64,000 nucleotides of DNA from Pseudonocardia abyssalis (lineage in GTDB: Bacteria; Actinomycetota; Actinomycetes; Mycobacteriales; Pseudonocardiaceae). Numbering within the stretch: position 1 is the first letter of the stretch; every line of letters starts with the position of its first letter. Both the position numbers and the translations under genes were made by a program. Below are positions 57,772 to 64,000 of the stretch, piece by piece. Under the pieces are notes generated by a model. The model saw only the letters and a program-made list of their open reading frames with translations, had not been told where the DNA came from and did not search any database. The stretch covers positions 3,348,001-3,412,000 of the forward strand of contig NZ_JADQDK010000001.1 of assembly GCF_019263705.2 (NCBI RefSeq), written 5' to 3'.

Positions 57772-58529
57772 GTGCTCGTCCACGGGGTGACGAGCCGGGC
57801 CACGATCCCGACCAGCAGGTACCCGATCCCGGAGATCAGGCCGCTGACCAGCGCGAGATACCACAGCAGCGGGGCGTCCGACTGCGTCTGCGCGGCGATC
57901 AGCGCCCGGCCGAGGGTGGAGTCGCCACCGCTGCCCAGGTACTCGGCGAGGATCGCGCCGAGGAACGCGGCGGGCGCGGCGATCCGCAGTGCGGCGAACA
58001 GGCTGGGCAGCGCGGAGATCACCCGGACCTTGCGCAGCGTCGTCCAGGCCGAGCCGCCGTACGCGCGCACCAGGTCGACGCTCGCGCGCGGGGCGGCGCG
58101 CAGACCCACCAGGCAGCCGACGACGGTCGTGAAGAACACGCTCATCGCGGCCAGCACGATCGACGCCCCGTTCGGCGCGTCGCGGCCCGCGACGATGACG
58201 ATCACCGGCCCGATCGCGACGAGCGGGATGCAGTAGCTGACGATCGCGACCTGGTTGGCCAGAGCCTCCAGCCGCGGGACCAGCAGGACGAGCACGGCCA
58301 GCGCGATCGCGGCCAGGTTGCCCCACAGGTAGCCCTGTGCGGCCGACGACACCGTCGACGTGGCGTTGGCGGCCGTCGACGACCAGCGCTGCGGGTCGGC
58401 GAACTCGGCGAACACCGACGGCGGGGTCGGGATCGACCCGCTGCCCCGGAACAGCAGGATCGACGCGAGCCACCAGACGGCGAGGATCACGAGCACGCCC
58501 GCGAGCCCCCCGAGCCGCTCACGGGTCAC
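57768..58529 (-). CDS. ABC transporter permease (SsuC/ThiX type)
   Basis: A 253-residue membrane protein with about six helices; the coupling loop [20 protein letters not shown] is the EAA-type motif. Same subgroup as the next permease but only distantly alike, so the transporter uses two different subunits. GTG 58529 overlaps the ATPase stop by 4 nt. Confidence 0.88.
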   Translation of the reverse strand: MTRERLGGLAGVLVILAVWWLASILLFRGSGSIPTPPSVFAEFADPQRWSSTAANATSTVSSAAQGYLWGNLAAIALAVLVLLVPRLEALANQVAIVSYCIPLVAIGPVIVIVAGRDAPNGASIVLAAMSVFFTTVVGCLVGLRAAPRASVDLVRAYGGSAWTTLRKVRVISALPSLFAALRIAAPAAFLGAILAEYLGSGGDSTLGRALIAAQTQSDAPLLWYLALVSGLISGIGYLLVGIVARLVTPWTST

Positions 58530-59341
58530 TCCGCGCTCCCGAACAGGATCTCGGAGAGCCGGTCGACGTAGGCGTGGAACTCCCGGGTTCGGACGAGGTC
58601 GGGGTGCCGCGGCCGGGGCAGGTCGATCTCCACCAGCTCGGCGATCCGGCCCGGCCGCGCGCTCATCACCGCCACCACGTCGGAGAGGAACACCGCCTCG
58701 GAGATGCCGTGCGTGACCATCAGCGTGGTGGCCGGGCGCTCGGTCCAGATCCGCAGCAGCTCGACGTTGAGGCGCTGGCGGGTCATGTCGTCGAGCGCCC
58801 CGAACGGCTCGTCGAGCAGCATGACCGTCGGCTGCACGACCAGGCAGCGGGCGATCGCGACGCGCTGGCGCATGCCGCCGGAGAGCTGCGCGGGCTTGGC
58901 CCTCTCGAACCCGGTGAGCCCGACCAGCTCGATCAGCCCGTCGACGAGACCGGGCTCCGGGGTGATCCCGGTGACCTCCAGCGGCAGCCGGATGTTGCCC
59001 GCGACGGTGCGCCACGGCAGCAGCGCGGCCTCCTGGAACGCGATGCCGAGCTGGTGGTCGCGCTGGATCTCCCGGGTGGAGCGGCCGTTGATCAGCGCCT
59101 CGCCCGCCGTCGGGGACTCCAGGCCGGCGAGGATCCGCAGGATCGTCGACTTCCCGCACCCCGACGGGCCGAGCAGCGACAGGAACGAGTTCTGGACCGT
59201 GCCCAGGTCGATCGGGGCGAGCGCGTCCACCGCCGTGCGGCCCATCGTGAACTTCTTCGTCAGCCCCCGGATGTGGATGCCCGTGGCCGACGCCGGGTCG
59301 GCGGCGGGATCGAGGGTGGACCGAGCGACGGTGGAGGTCAT
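58526..59341 (-). CDS. ABC transporter ATP-binding protein (SsuB/TauB type)
   Basis: A 271-residue ATPase: Walker [18 protein letters not shown]-loop in [12 protein letters not shown], signature [15 protein letters not shown], Walker [14 protein letters not shown] and the switch His in [12 protein letters not shown]. Energises the two permeases. ATG 59341 overlaps the binding-protein stop (ATGA). Confidence 0.93.
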   Translation of the reverse strand: MTSTVARSTLDPAADPASATGIHIRGLTKKFTMGRTAVDALAPIDLGTVQNSFLSLLGPSGCGKSTILRILAGLESPTAGEALINGRSTREIQRDHQLGIAFQEAALLPWRTVAGNIRLPLEVTGITPEPGLVDGLIELVGLTGFERAKPAQLSGGMRQRVAIARCLVVQPTVMLLDEPFGALDDMTRQRLNVELLRIWTERPATTLMVTHGISEAVFLSDVVAVMSARPGRIAELVEIDLPRPRHPDLVRTREFHAYVDRLSEILFGSAE

Positions 59342-60390
59342 CCGACGATCAGGTCGGGGTTCTCGGCGTACACCTCGTCGAGGATCGAGAAGTCGAACAG
59401 CTCCTCGGCGGTGATCGTGATGCCGATGACCGACAACGCCCCGATGACGTCGGCGATCGCGGCGTCGGTGGCGGTGAACAGGCCGTTGGCCGCGGTGTCG
59501 GCGCTGACGATCAGGTCGTTCTGCGCGATGGCCTGCTCGGTCTGGCCGGGGAGGTCGAGCCCGAGGTCGGCACCGTAGGTGTTGACGGCGAGAGCCGCGG
59601 CGGCAGCCGGGTCGGCGACGGCGTCGTTCCAGCCGCGGACCTCGGCGAGCAGGAACGCCTTGAGCAGGTCGCGCCGGTCGTCGATCGTCTCCTGCAGGAC
59701 GACGAACGACTCCGAGGTCAGCGGCAGGCCGTTGTCGGCGAACGCGAGCGTGACGGGCGTGAAGCCGTCGGCCTTGACCAGGAACGGCTCGTTGGTGAGG
59801 AAGGACATGAAGCCGTCGACGGTCTTCTCCGTGAGCGGCGTCGGCTCGTACTGGACGACGACCTGCTCGACCGACGCCGGGTCGATCGAGTTCGCGGCGA
59901 GCAGCCCGGCGAAGATCTGCTGGTTGGTGCCGGCCTGGATGCCGACGCGCTTGCCGACGAGGTCGGCCGGCGTGCGGATCGGGCTGCCCTCCTCGATCGA
60001 GAGGATGCAGAACGGGTTCTTCTGGAACGTGTTGCCGATGATCTTCAGCGGCGCGCCCTGCTCGACGATGAAGCGCGCGGTGGCGTCCGGGGCGGAGATG
60101 CCGACGGTGACGTTGCCGGCGAGCACGAGGGCGTCGGCGCTGTCGACCGGCCCGCTGACGAGCTCGACCGCATCGATGCCCGCCTCGGTGTAGTAGCCCT
60201 TCGAGTCGGCCATGAACTCGCCGCCGAACTCGATGTTCTTGATCCACGACAGCTGGACGGAGACCTCACCGAGCGACCCGCCCCCCGCAGCGGGCGTCGG
60301 CGCCGCCGACCCGCCCCCGCAGGCCGTCAGCACCCACCCGGCGGCGCCGAGGCCGGTGAGGCGGAACACATCACGACGGGACACGATCAT
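59338..60390 (-). CDS. Substrate-binding lipoprotein, NMT1/THI5-like
   Basis: A 350-residue extracellular binding protein. The signal peptide has a twin-arginine pattern ([10 protein letters not shown]) and a lipobox LTAC with the lipidated Cys 24. The mature part ([40 protein letters not shown]) fits the NMT1/ThiY-like periplasmic fold that binds pyrimidines, HMP derivatives or sulfonates. With ribokinase and nucleoside hydrolase around it, a nucleobase or nucleoside ligand is favoured by inference. First gene of a five-gene operon with four 4-nt overlaps. Confidence 0.88.
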   Translation of the reverse strand: MIVSRRDVFRLTGLGAAGWVLTACGGGSAAPTPAAGGGSLGEVSVQLSWIKNIEFGGEFMADSKGYYTEAGIDAVELVSGPVDSADALVLAGNVTVGISAPDATARFIVEQGAPLKIIGNTFQKNPFCILSIEEGSPIRTPADLVGKRVGIQAGTNQQIFAGLLAANSIDPASVEQVVVQYEPTPLTEKTVDGFMSFLTNEPFLVKADGFTPVTLAFADNGLPLTSESFVVLQETIDDRRDLLKAFLLAEVRGWNDAVADPAAAAALAVNTYGADLGLDLPGQTEQAIAQNDLIVSADTAANGLFTATDAAIADVIGALSVIGITITAEELFDFSILDEVYAENPDLIVG

Positions 60391-60506
60391 GCGGGGACTC
60401 CTGACGTAGGGCGACGGCGAGCGGGGGGACGGCCGTCGACCCGGTGAATCTAGGAACTCCGATGGCGCCTCGCGATTAACGCCCGGTTACGGCCGCGAAA
60501 CCCCCC

Positions 60507-60512
60507 TACGCT
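60507..60512 (+). promoter_or_regulatory. -10 box of nucleoside hydrolase gene
   Basis: TACGCT ends 6 nt before the ATG at 60519, fitting a leaderless transcript. The 128-bp divergent gap also serves the importer operon; no inverted repeat long enough to call an operator was seen. Confidence 0.5.
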
Positions 60513-60518
60513 GACGCC

Positions 60519-61445
60519 ATGCCGATCCCGTTGATCATCGACACCGACCCCGGCGTCGACGACGCCGTCGCGCTGATGCTGGCCGCCGCGTCCCCCGAGG
60601 TCGACCTGCGGGCCGTCACCACCGTCTTCGGCAACGTCCCGCTGTCGATGACCACCCGCAACGCCGGGCGGGTGCTCGCGCTGGCGGGCCGCGCCGACGT
60701 GCCGGTCGCCGCGGGCGCCGCGCGGCCGCTGGTGCACGACCGGGCCGAGCGGGCCGAGCAGTGGCACGGCGGCGACGGCCTCGGCGGGCGCGCGTCGGCC
60801 CTGCCCGACACCACCGCGGAGCCCGACCCGCGCGGGGCCGTCGCGGTGATGGCGGCGGTGCTGCGGGAGACGACCGAGCCCGTGACGGTCGCCCCGATCG
60901 GCCCGCTCACCAACGTCGCTCTGCTGCTCGCGGTGCACCCGGAGCTCGCGCCGCGGATCGGGCGGATCGTGTGGATGGGCGGCTCACTGGGCGCGGGCAA
61001 CGTCACCGGGGCCGCGGAGTTCAACGCGCACTGCGACCCCGAGGCCGCGCACCGCGTGCTCACCCAGGCCGACGTGCCGGTCACGATGGTCCCGCTGGAC
61101 CTGACGCACCGCTGCACGGCCGGGCCCGACTGGGTCGCCGCCCTCGACGCGGGCGGGCCGCGCGGGCACGAGCTGGCGGAGATCATCGGGCACTACCGGG
61201 CGGCCTTCCGCGCCCGCCACGGCGTCGACGCGGTGGCGCTGCACGACGCCGTCGCCGTGCTGGAGGCGATCCGGCCCGGCACACTGCGGCCCGAGGAGAC
61301 GCCCGTGCAGGTCGCCTGCGACCTGGGCCCGGCCCGCGGCGCGACCGTCCCGGGCGGCGAGGGACCCGTCGTCCGGGTGGCGCTGGAGGCCGACTGCGAC
61401 GCCGTGCTCGCCGACGTCCTGGAGCGGGTGGGCCGGCTCGGCTGA
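60519..61445 (+). CDS. Inosine-uridine-type nucleoside hydrolase
   Basis: Hydrolyses ribonucleosides to base and ribose. 308 residues: calcium and ribose motif LIIDTDPGVDDAVALMLAAA at residues 5-24, TTVFGNVPLSMTTRNAGRVL, VWMGGSLGAGNVTGAAEFNA with the ligands for ribose, and the HDAVAVLEAIRP block with the conserved Asp. ATG 60519. Divergent from the importer-ribokinase operon, giving a complete route: uptake, N-glycosidic cleavage, ribose phosphorylation. Base specificity (purine or pyrimidine) is not deducible. Confidence 0.93.
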   Translation: MPIPLIIDTDPGVDDAVALMLAAASPEVDLRAVTTVFGNVPLSMTTRNAGRVLALAGRADVPVAAGAARPLVHDRAERAEQWHGGDGLGGRASALPDTTAEPDPRGAVAVMAAVLRETTEPVTVAPIGPLTNVALLLAVHPELAPRIGRIVWMGGSLGAGNVTGAAEFNAHCDPEAAHRVLTQADVPVTMVPLDLTHRCTAGPDWVAALDAGGPRGHELAEIIGHYRAAFRARHGVDAVALHDAVAVLEAIRPGTLRPEETPVQVACDLGPARGATVPGGEGPVVRVALEADCDAVLADVLERVGRLG

Positions 61446-61523
61446 CGTCCGGCCACGCGCACCGGGTGGCGTCCCGCGCACCATCGAGCGTGCGCGGGGA
61501 GGCGGACGGTGCGCGCGGGCCGC

Positions 61524-62120
61524 TCAGGCCAGGCCGTGCTCGATCGCGTAGCGGACGAGGCCCGCGCGGTTGCTCACCGGGAGCTTGCGCAGCAGGTGCT
61601 GCACGTGGTTCTCGACGGTCCGCGGCGAGAGGCCGAGCCGGGTGGCGACCTGGCGGGCAGTCAGCCCCTCGACGACGAGGCGCAGCACGTCGGACTCGCG
61701 CTCGGTGAGGCGCACGTCGGGGGACGCGGGTCCGCCGCTCGCCTCCAGCACGGTCGCCGCGAGGCCGGGGCCGTAGGCGGGCTGACCGGCGGCCAGCCGG
61801 GTCACCGCATCGGCGACGTCCCACGGACGCCCGGTGTCGACGACGTACCCCGTCGCCCCCGCACGCACCGCGGCCAGCACCTCGGTGTGCTCCCCGGACA
61901 CCGACACCGCCAGCACCGCGGCACCGTCGTCGCTGGCGGCGGCGATCGCGGCCAGCGCGTCGGGGCCGGCCAGGTCCACCACCAGCACGTCGGGGGCCAG
62001 CGCGAGCGCCTGCTCCACGGAGTCGACGACGCCGAGCACCGTGATCCCGCCGGAACGCAGCGCGTCGGCGCGGGGGTGGCCGTGCAGGAGCACCGCGGAC
62101 ACCGGACTCCCCGCGGTCAT
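61524..62120 (-). CDS. LuxR-type response regulator with degenerate receiver
   Basis: A 198-residue NarL/FixJ-type regulator. The receiver begins SAVLLHGHPRADALRSGG where canonical proteins have the acidic VVDDHP, so the two metal-binding acidic residues are missing; the segment VLVVDLAGPDAL retains an Asp in the phospho-acceptor region. The C-terminal HTH (LTERESDVLRLVVEGLTARQ and VENHVQHLLRKL) is intact. It likely works without phosphorylation or with another input. ATG 62120. It lies 66 bp beyond the canonical regulator on the same strand and looks like a diverged copy. Confidence 0.85.
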   Translation of the reverse strand: MTAGSPVSAVLLHGHPRADALRSGGITVLGVVDSVEQALALAPDVLVVDLAGPDALAAIAAASDDGAAVLAVSVSGEHTEVLAAVRAGATGYVVDTGRPWDVADAVTRLAAGQPAYGPGLAATVLEASGGPASPDVRLTERESDVLRLVVEGLTARQVATRLGLSPRTVENHVQHLLRKLPVSNRAGLVRYAIEHGLA

Positions 62121-62186
62121 GATCCGATCCTGCCATCCCGGACACGACGCCCGAACCCCCCGACACCCCGCGTCACCCGTCCGGGC

Positions 62187-62834
62187 TCAGTCGTCGGCGA
62201 GGCCCTGGTCGATCGCGTAGCGCACGAGCTGGACACGGTTGTGCAGCTGCAGCTTGCGCAGGGTGTTCTGGACGTGGCTCTCCACCGTGCGGTGGGAGAC
62301 GACGAGCCGCTCCCCGATCTGCTTCGCGGTGAGGCCCTTCGCGACCAACCGCAGCACCTCGGTCTCGCGCTCGGTCAGCACCGGCGCCTCCTCGGCGGCG
62401 GGCTCCCCGGCCAGGCGCCGGAACTCGCCCAGCACCAGCCCCGCCAACCCCGGCGTGAACACCGGGAACCCGGCCGCCGTGCGCTGCACCGCGGCGAGCA
62501 GCTCCTCGACCCCCGCCGACTTCACCAGGTAGCCCGTCGCCCCCGCCTTCACCGCCTCCAGGACGTCGGCCTGCTCGCCGCTCTGCGACAGCACGAGCAC
62601 GCGGGTCTGCGGCAGCTTCGCGAGGATGCCCTCGATCGCCTCGACGCCGGACGTGGCGCCGAGGTTGAGGTCCATCAGCACGACGCTCGGCCGCGTGGCC
62701 AGCGCGATCCGCACGGCCGCGGCGGCGTCCGGGGCGGTGGCGACGACCCGCAGCCCGCGCTCGGTGAGGTCACGGGCCACGCCCTCGCGCCAGATCGGGT
62801 GGTCGTCGACGACCATCACGGTGATCTCGGTCAT
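62187..62834 (-). CDS. LuxR/NarL-family response regulator
   Basis: A 215-residue response regulator with a complete receiver (VMVVDDHPIWREGVAR; phospho-Asp in VVLMDLNLGATSG at about residue 57; VKAGATGYLVKSAG with the conserved Lys) and a C-terminal LuxR HTH (LTERETEVLRLVAKGLTAKQ, then VESHVQNTLRKL). ATG 62834 overlaps the kinase stop as ATGA, so kinase and regulator are co-translated and form a two-component system. Target genes are not evident. Confidence 0.93.
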   Translation of the reverse strand: MTEITVMVVDDHPIWREGVARDLTERGLRVVATAPDAAAAVRIALATRPSVVLMDLNLGATSGVEAIEGILAKLPQTRVLVLSQSGEQADVLEAVKAGATGYLVKSAGVEELLAAVQRTAAGFPVFTPGLAGLVLGEFRRLAGEPAAEEAPVLTERETEVLRLVAKGLTAKQIGERLVVSHRTVESHVQNTLRKLQLHNRVQLVRYAIDQGLADD

Positions 62835-63979
62835 GCCTGCTCCCTCGCCATCCGGACGATCCACTCGGTGCCCCGGCCGGGGCCGGTCTCGCAGGTGATC
62901 GTGCCCCCCAGGTCGCGCACCCGGCCGATCATCGACCGCGACACCCCGAGGCGCCCCTGCTCCGCCGCCGACGCCAGCCGCCCGTCGGGGATGCCGGGGC
63001 CCTCGTCGCGCACGCTGACCTCCACCCCGTCGCCCAGGTCCTCGACGAGCACCCACGCGGCCGCGTCCGGGCCGACGTGCAGCGCCACGTTCGCCAGCGC
63101 CGCCCCGACGACCGCGACCAGCTCCTCGACGACGTGCGCGGGCATCCGGATCGCGTACGCCGGCGTGGAGACGCTGACGCGCGCGGACCCCAGCATGCGC
63201 AGGGCGTCGGCCAGGTCGCGGTCGCCGTGGACGTCGGTGGGCGCACCGCCGGTGGTGAGCAGGGTCCGCAGCGCCACCTCCTGCTCCCCGGCCAGCACCG
63301 CGAGCGTCGCGGCGTCGCCGCCGAGCGCCGCACCGCGGCGGTGGACGTAGCCGAGCACCTGCAGCACCCCGTCGTGGACGGCGCGGGCGAGGCGCTCCCG
63401 CTCGGCCATCGCCGCCTGCGAGGCGACCGCGACGCGCAGCCGCTCGGCCTGGCGGCGCAGCACCGTCGAGGCGAACCCGATGCTCGCGGCGACGAGCACG
63501 ATGAGCTGGATGTCGCCGACCTCGTCCTGCCAGCGCGCCGACACCGCGAGCAGCACCGAGCAGAGCACGACCGCACCGCCCAGCCCGCCGCGCAGCCCGG
63601 CGGCCAGCGCGCAGGCGAGCACCGCGCACGGCGTCCAGATCGAGCCGGAGACGGGGGCGTCCGCGGCGATCTGGGCGGCCGACTGCACCAGCGGCGTCGT
63701 CGCGATCACCCCGCAGGTGACGACGAGGTCGACGAGCGCGAGCCGCCGCCGCGGCCGCCCCCCGAAGTAGCCGCGGGCGAGGACCGCGGTCCACGCGGCC
63801 ATCCCCGCCTGCACCGCGACGGCGCCGGCCGGGGAGGCGTAGGCGTCGAGCGTGACGAACACGACCACGGTGGTGCTGACCAGCGTCAGCACGCGGTAGA
63901 ACAGCAACCCGCGCCAGAGCGGCTCCAGCGGGCGCTCGGCCTCGTTCACGGGGTGCGCGTCCCGCTCGGCCACACGCAC
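62831..63979 (-). CDS. Histidine kinase of the MacS/NarX-like (HisKA_3) type
   Basis: A 382-residue sensor kinase with about five to six N-terminal helices (residues 20-170) of the DUF5931 kind, a dimerisation box with the phosphorylated His in RLARAVHDGVLQVLGYVHRR near residue 200, and an ATPase domain whose N-box is short (LVAVVGAALANVALHVGPDA) and whose G-box is DEGPGIPDGR and GLGG-like RDLGGTITCETG. The signal is unknown. The start is GTG 63979; several in-frame GTG codons follow, so the first residues are uncertain. The 21 bp to the window edge contain no further feature. Confidence 0.88.
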   Translation of the reverse strand: MRVAERDAHPVNEAERPLEPLWRGLLFYRVLTLVSTTVVVFVTLDAYASPAGAVAVQAGMAAWTAVLARGYFGGRPRRRLALVDLVVTCGVIATTPLVQSAAQIAADAPVSGSIWTPCAVLACALAAGLRGGLGGAVVLCSVLLAVSARWQDEVGDIQLIVLVAASIGFASTVLRRQAERLRVAVASQAAMAERERLARAVHDGVLQVLGYVHRRGAALGGDAATLAVLAGEQEVALRTLLTTGGAPTDVHGDRDLADALRMLGSARVSVSTPAYAIRMPAHVVEELVAVVGAALANVALHVGPDAAAWVLVEDLGDGVEVSVRDEGPGIPDGRLASAAEQGRLGVSRSMIGRVRDLGGTITCETGPGRGTEWIVRMAREQA

Positions 63980-64000
63980 GGCGACTCCCCCACGAGCACG

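Overview
The window is GC-rich actinobacterial chromosome. Several starts fit leaderless transcription (a TANNNT box about 6-7 nt before the start codon). The gene order closely follows the conserved actinobacterial backbone known from Mycobacterium tuberculosis Rv2988c-Rv3034c (leuC, IclR regulator, gltX, leuB, serA, ilvCNB, cfp6, DoxX, lppZ, gatBAC, ACT protein, ligA, Rv3015c-like, mnmA, iscS, two acyltransferases, etfAB, methyltransferase, GH57, GT4, octanoyltransferase). Gene content and style suggest a non-mycobacterial member such as Pseudonocardia or a relative; this is inference from memory, not a database match.

Layout. 1-9.1 kb: partial leuC with its divergent IclR regulator, a membrane-anchored Hsp70-like protein, gltX followed by tRNA-Gln and tRNA-Glu, an FAD monooxygenase, and a divergent MFS/Lrp pair. 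9.1-22 kb: branched-chain amino acid and serine synthesis (cimA, leuB, serA, ilvBNC, ilvD). cimA and ilvB each have a short leader peptide rich in Val/Ile/Leu codons followed by a terminator hairpin, the design of translational attenuators. 22-27 kb: mixed accessory genes (broken VOC gene, kinase, DoxX, DUF4287, dehydrogenase, LppZ-like lipoprotein, decayed restriction-like gene). 27-31 kb: gatCAB and an ACT protein. 31-36.3 kb: a PucR regulator with a fatty-acyl desaturase, its ferredoxin-reductase partner and a BKACE-type enzyme, then a gene-poor stretch with long palindromes. 36.3-47.3 kb: ligA with an unusual Ala/Asp-rich insertion, mnmA-iscS, an OlsB/OlsA-like acyltransferase pair and etfBA. 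47.5-55.7 kb: orthologues of the methylglucose lipopolysaccharide locus, interrupted by a methyltransferase-methyltransferase-dioxygenase module. 56-61.4 kb: an ABC importer-ribokinase operon divergent from a nucleoside hydrolase. 61.5-64 kb: a histidine kinase with a canonical response regulator, and beside them a second regulator whose receiver is degenerate.

Two layers of structure are not explained by genes. One is a strictly 22-bp-periodic repeat with a CGACTCG core, arranged as facing inverted arrays in two places. One pair lies inside the olsA-like acyltransferase gene and is translated; the other lies just upstream of the GT4 gene. The other layer is a set of long hairpins at gene 3' ends, three of which share an AAAGCCACT core. 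Four genes (TMEM175-like, VOC, AbiEi-like, phytanoyl dioxygenase) carry frameshifts that are either real decay or assembly errors.
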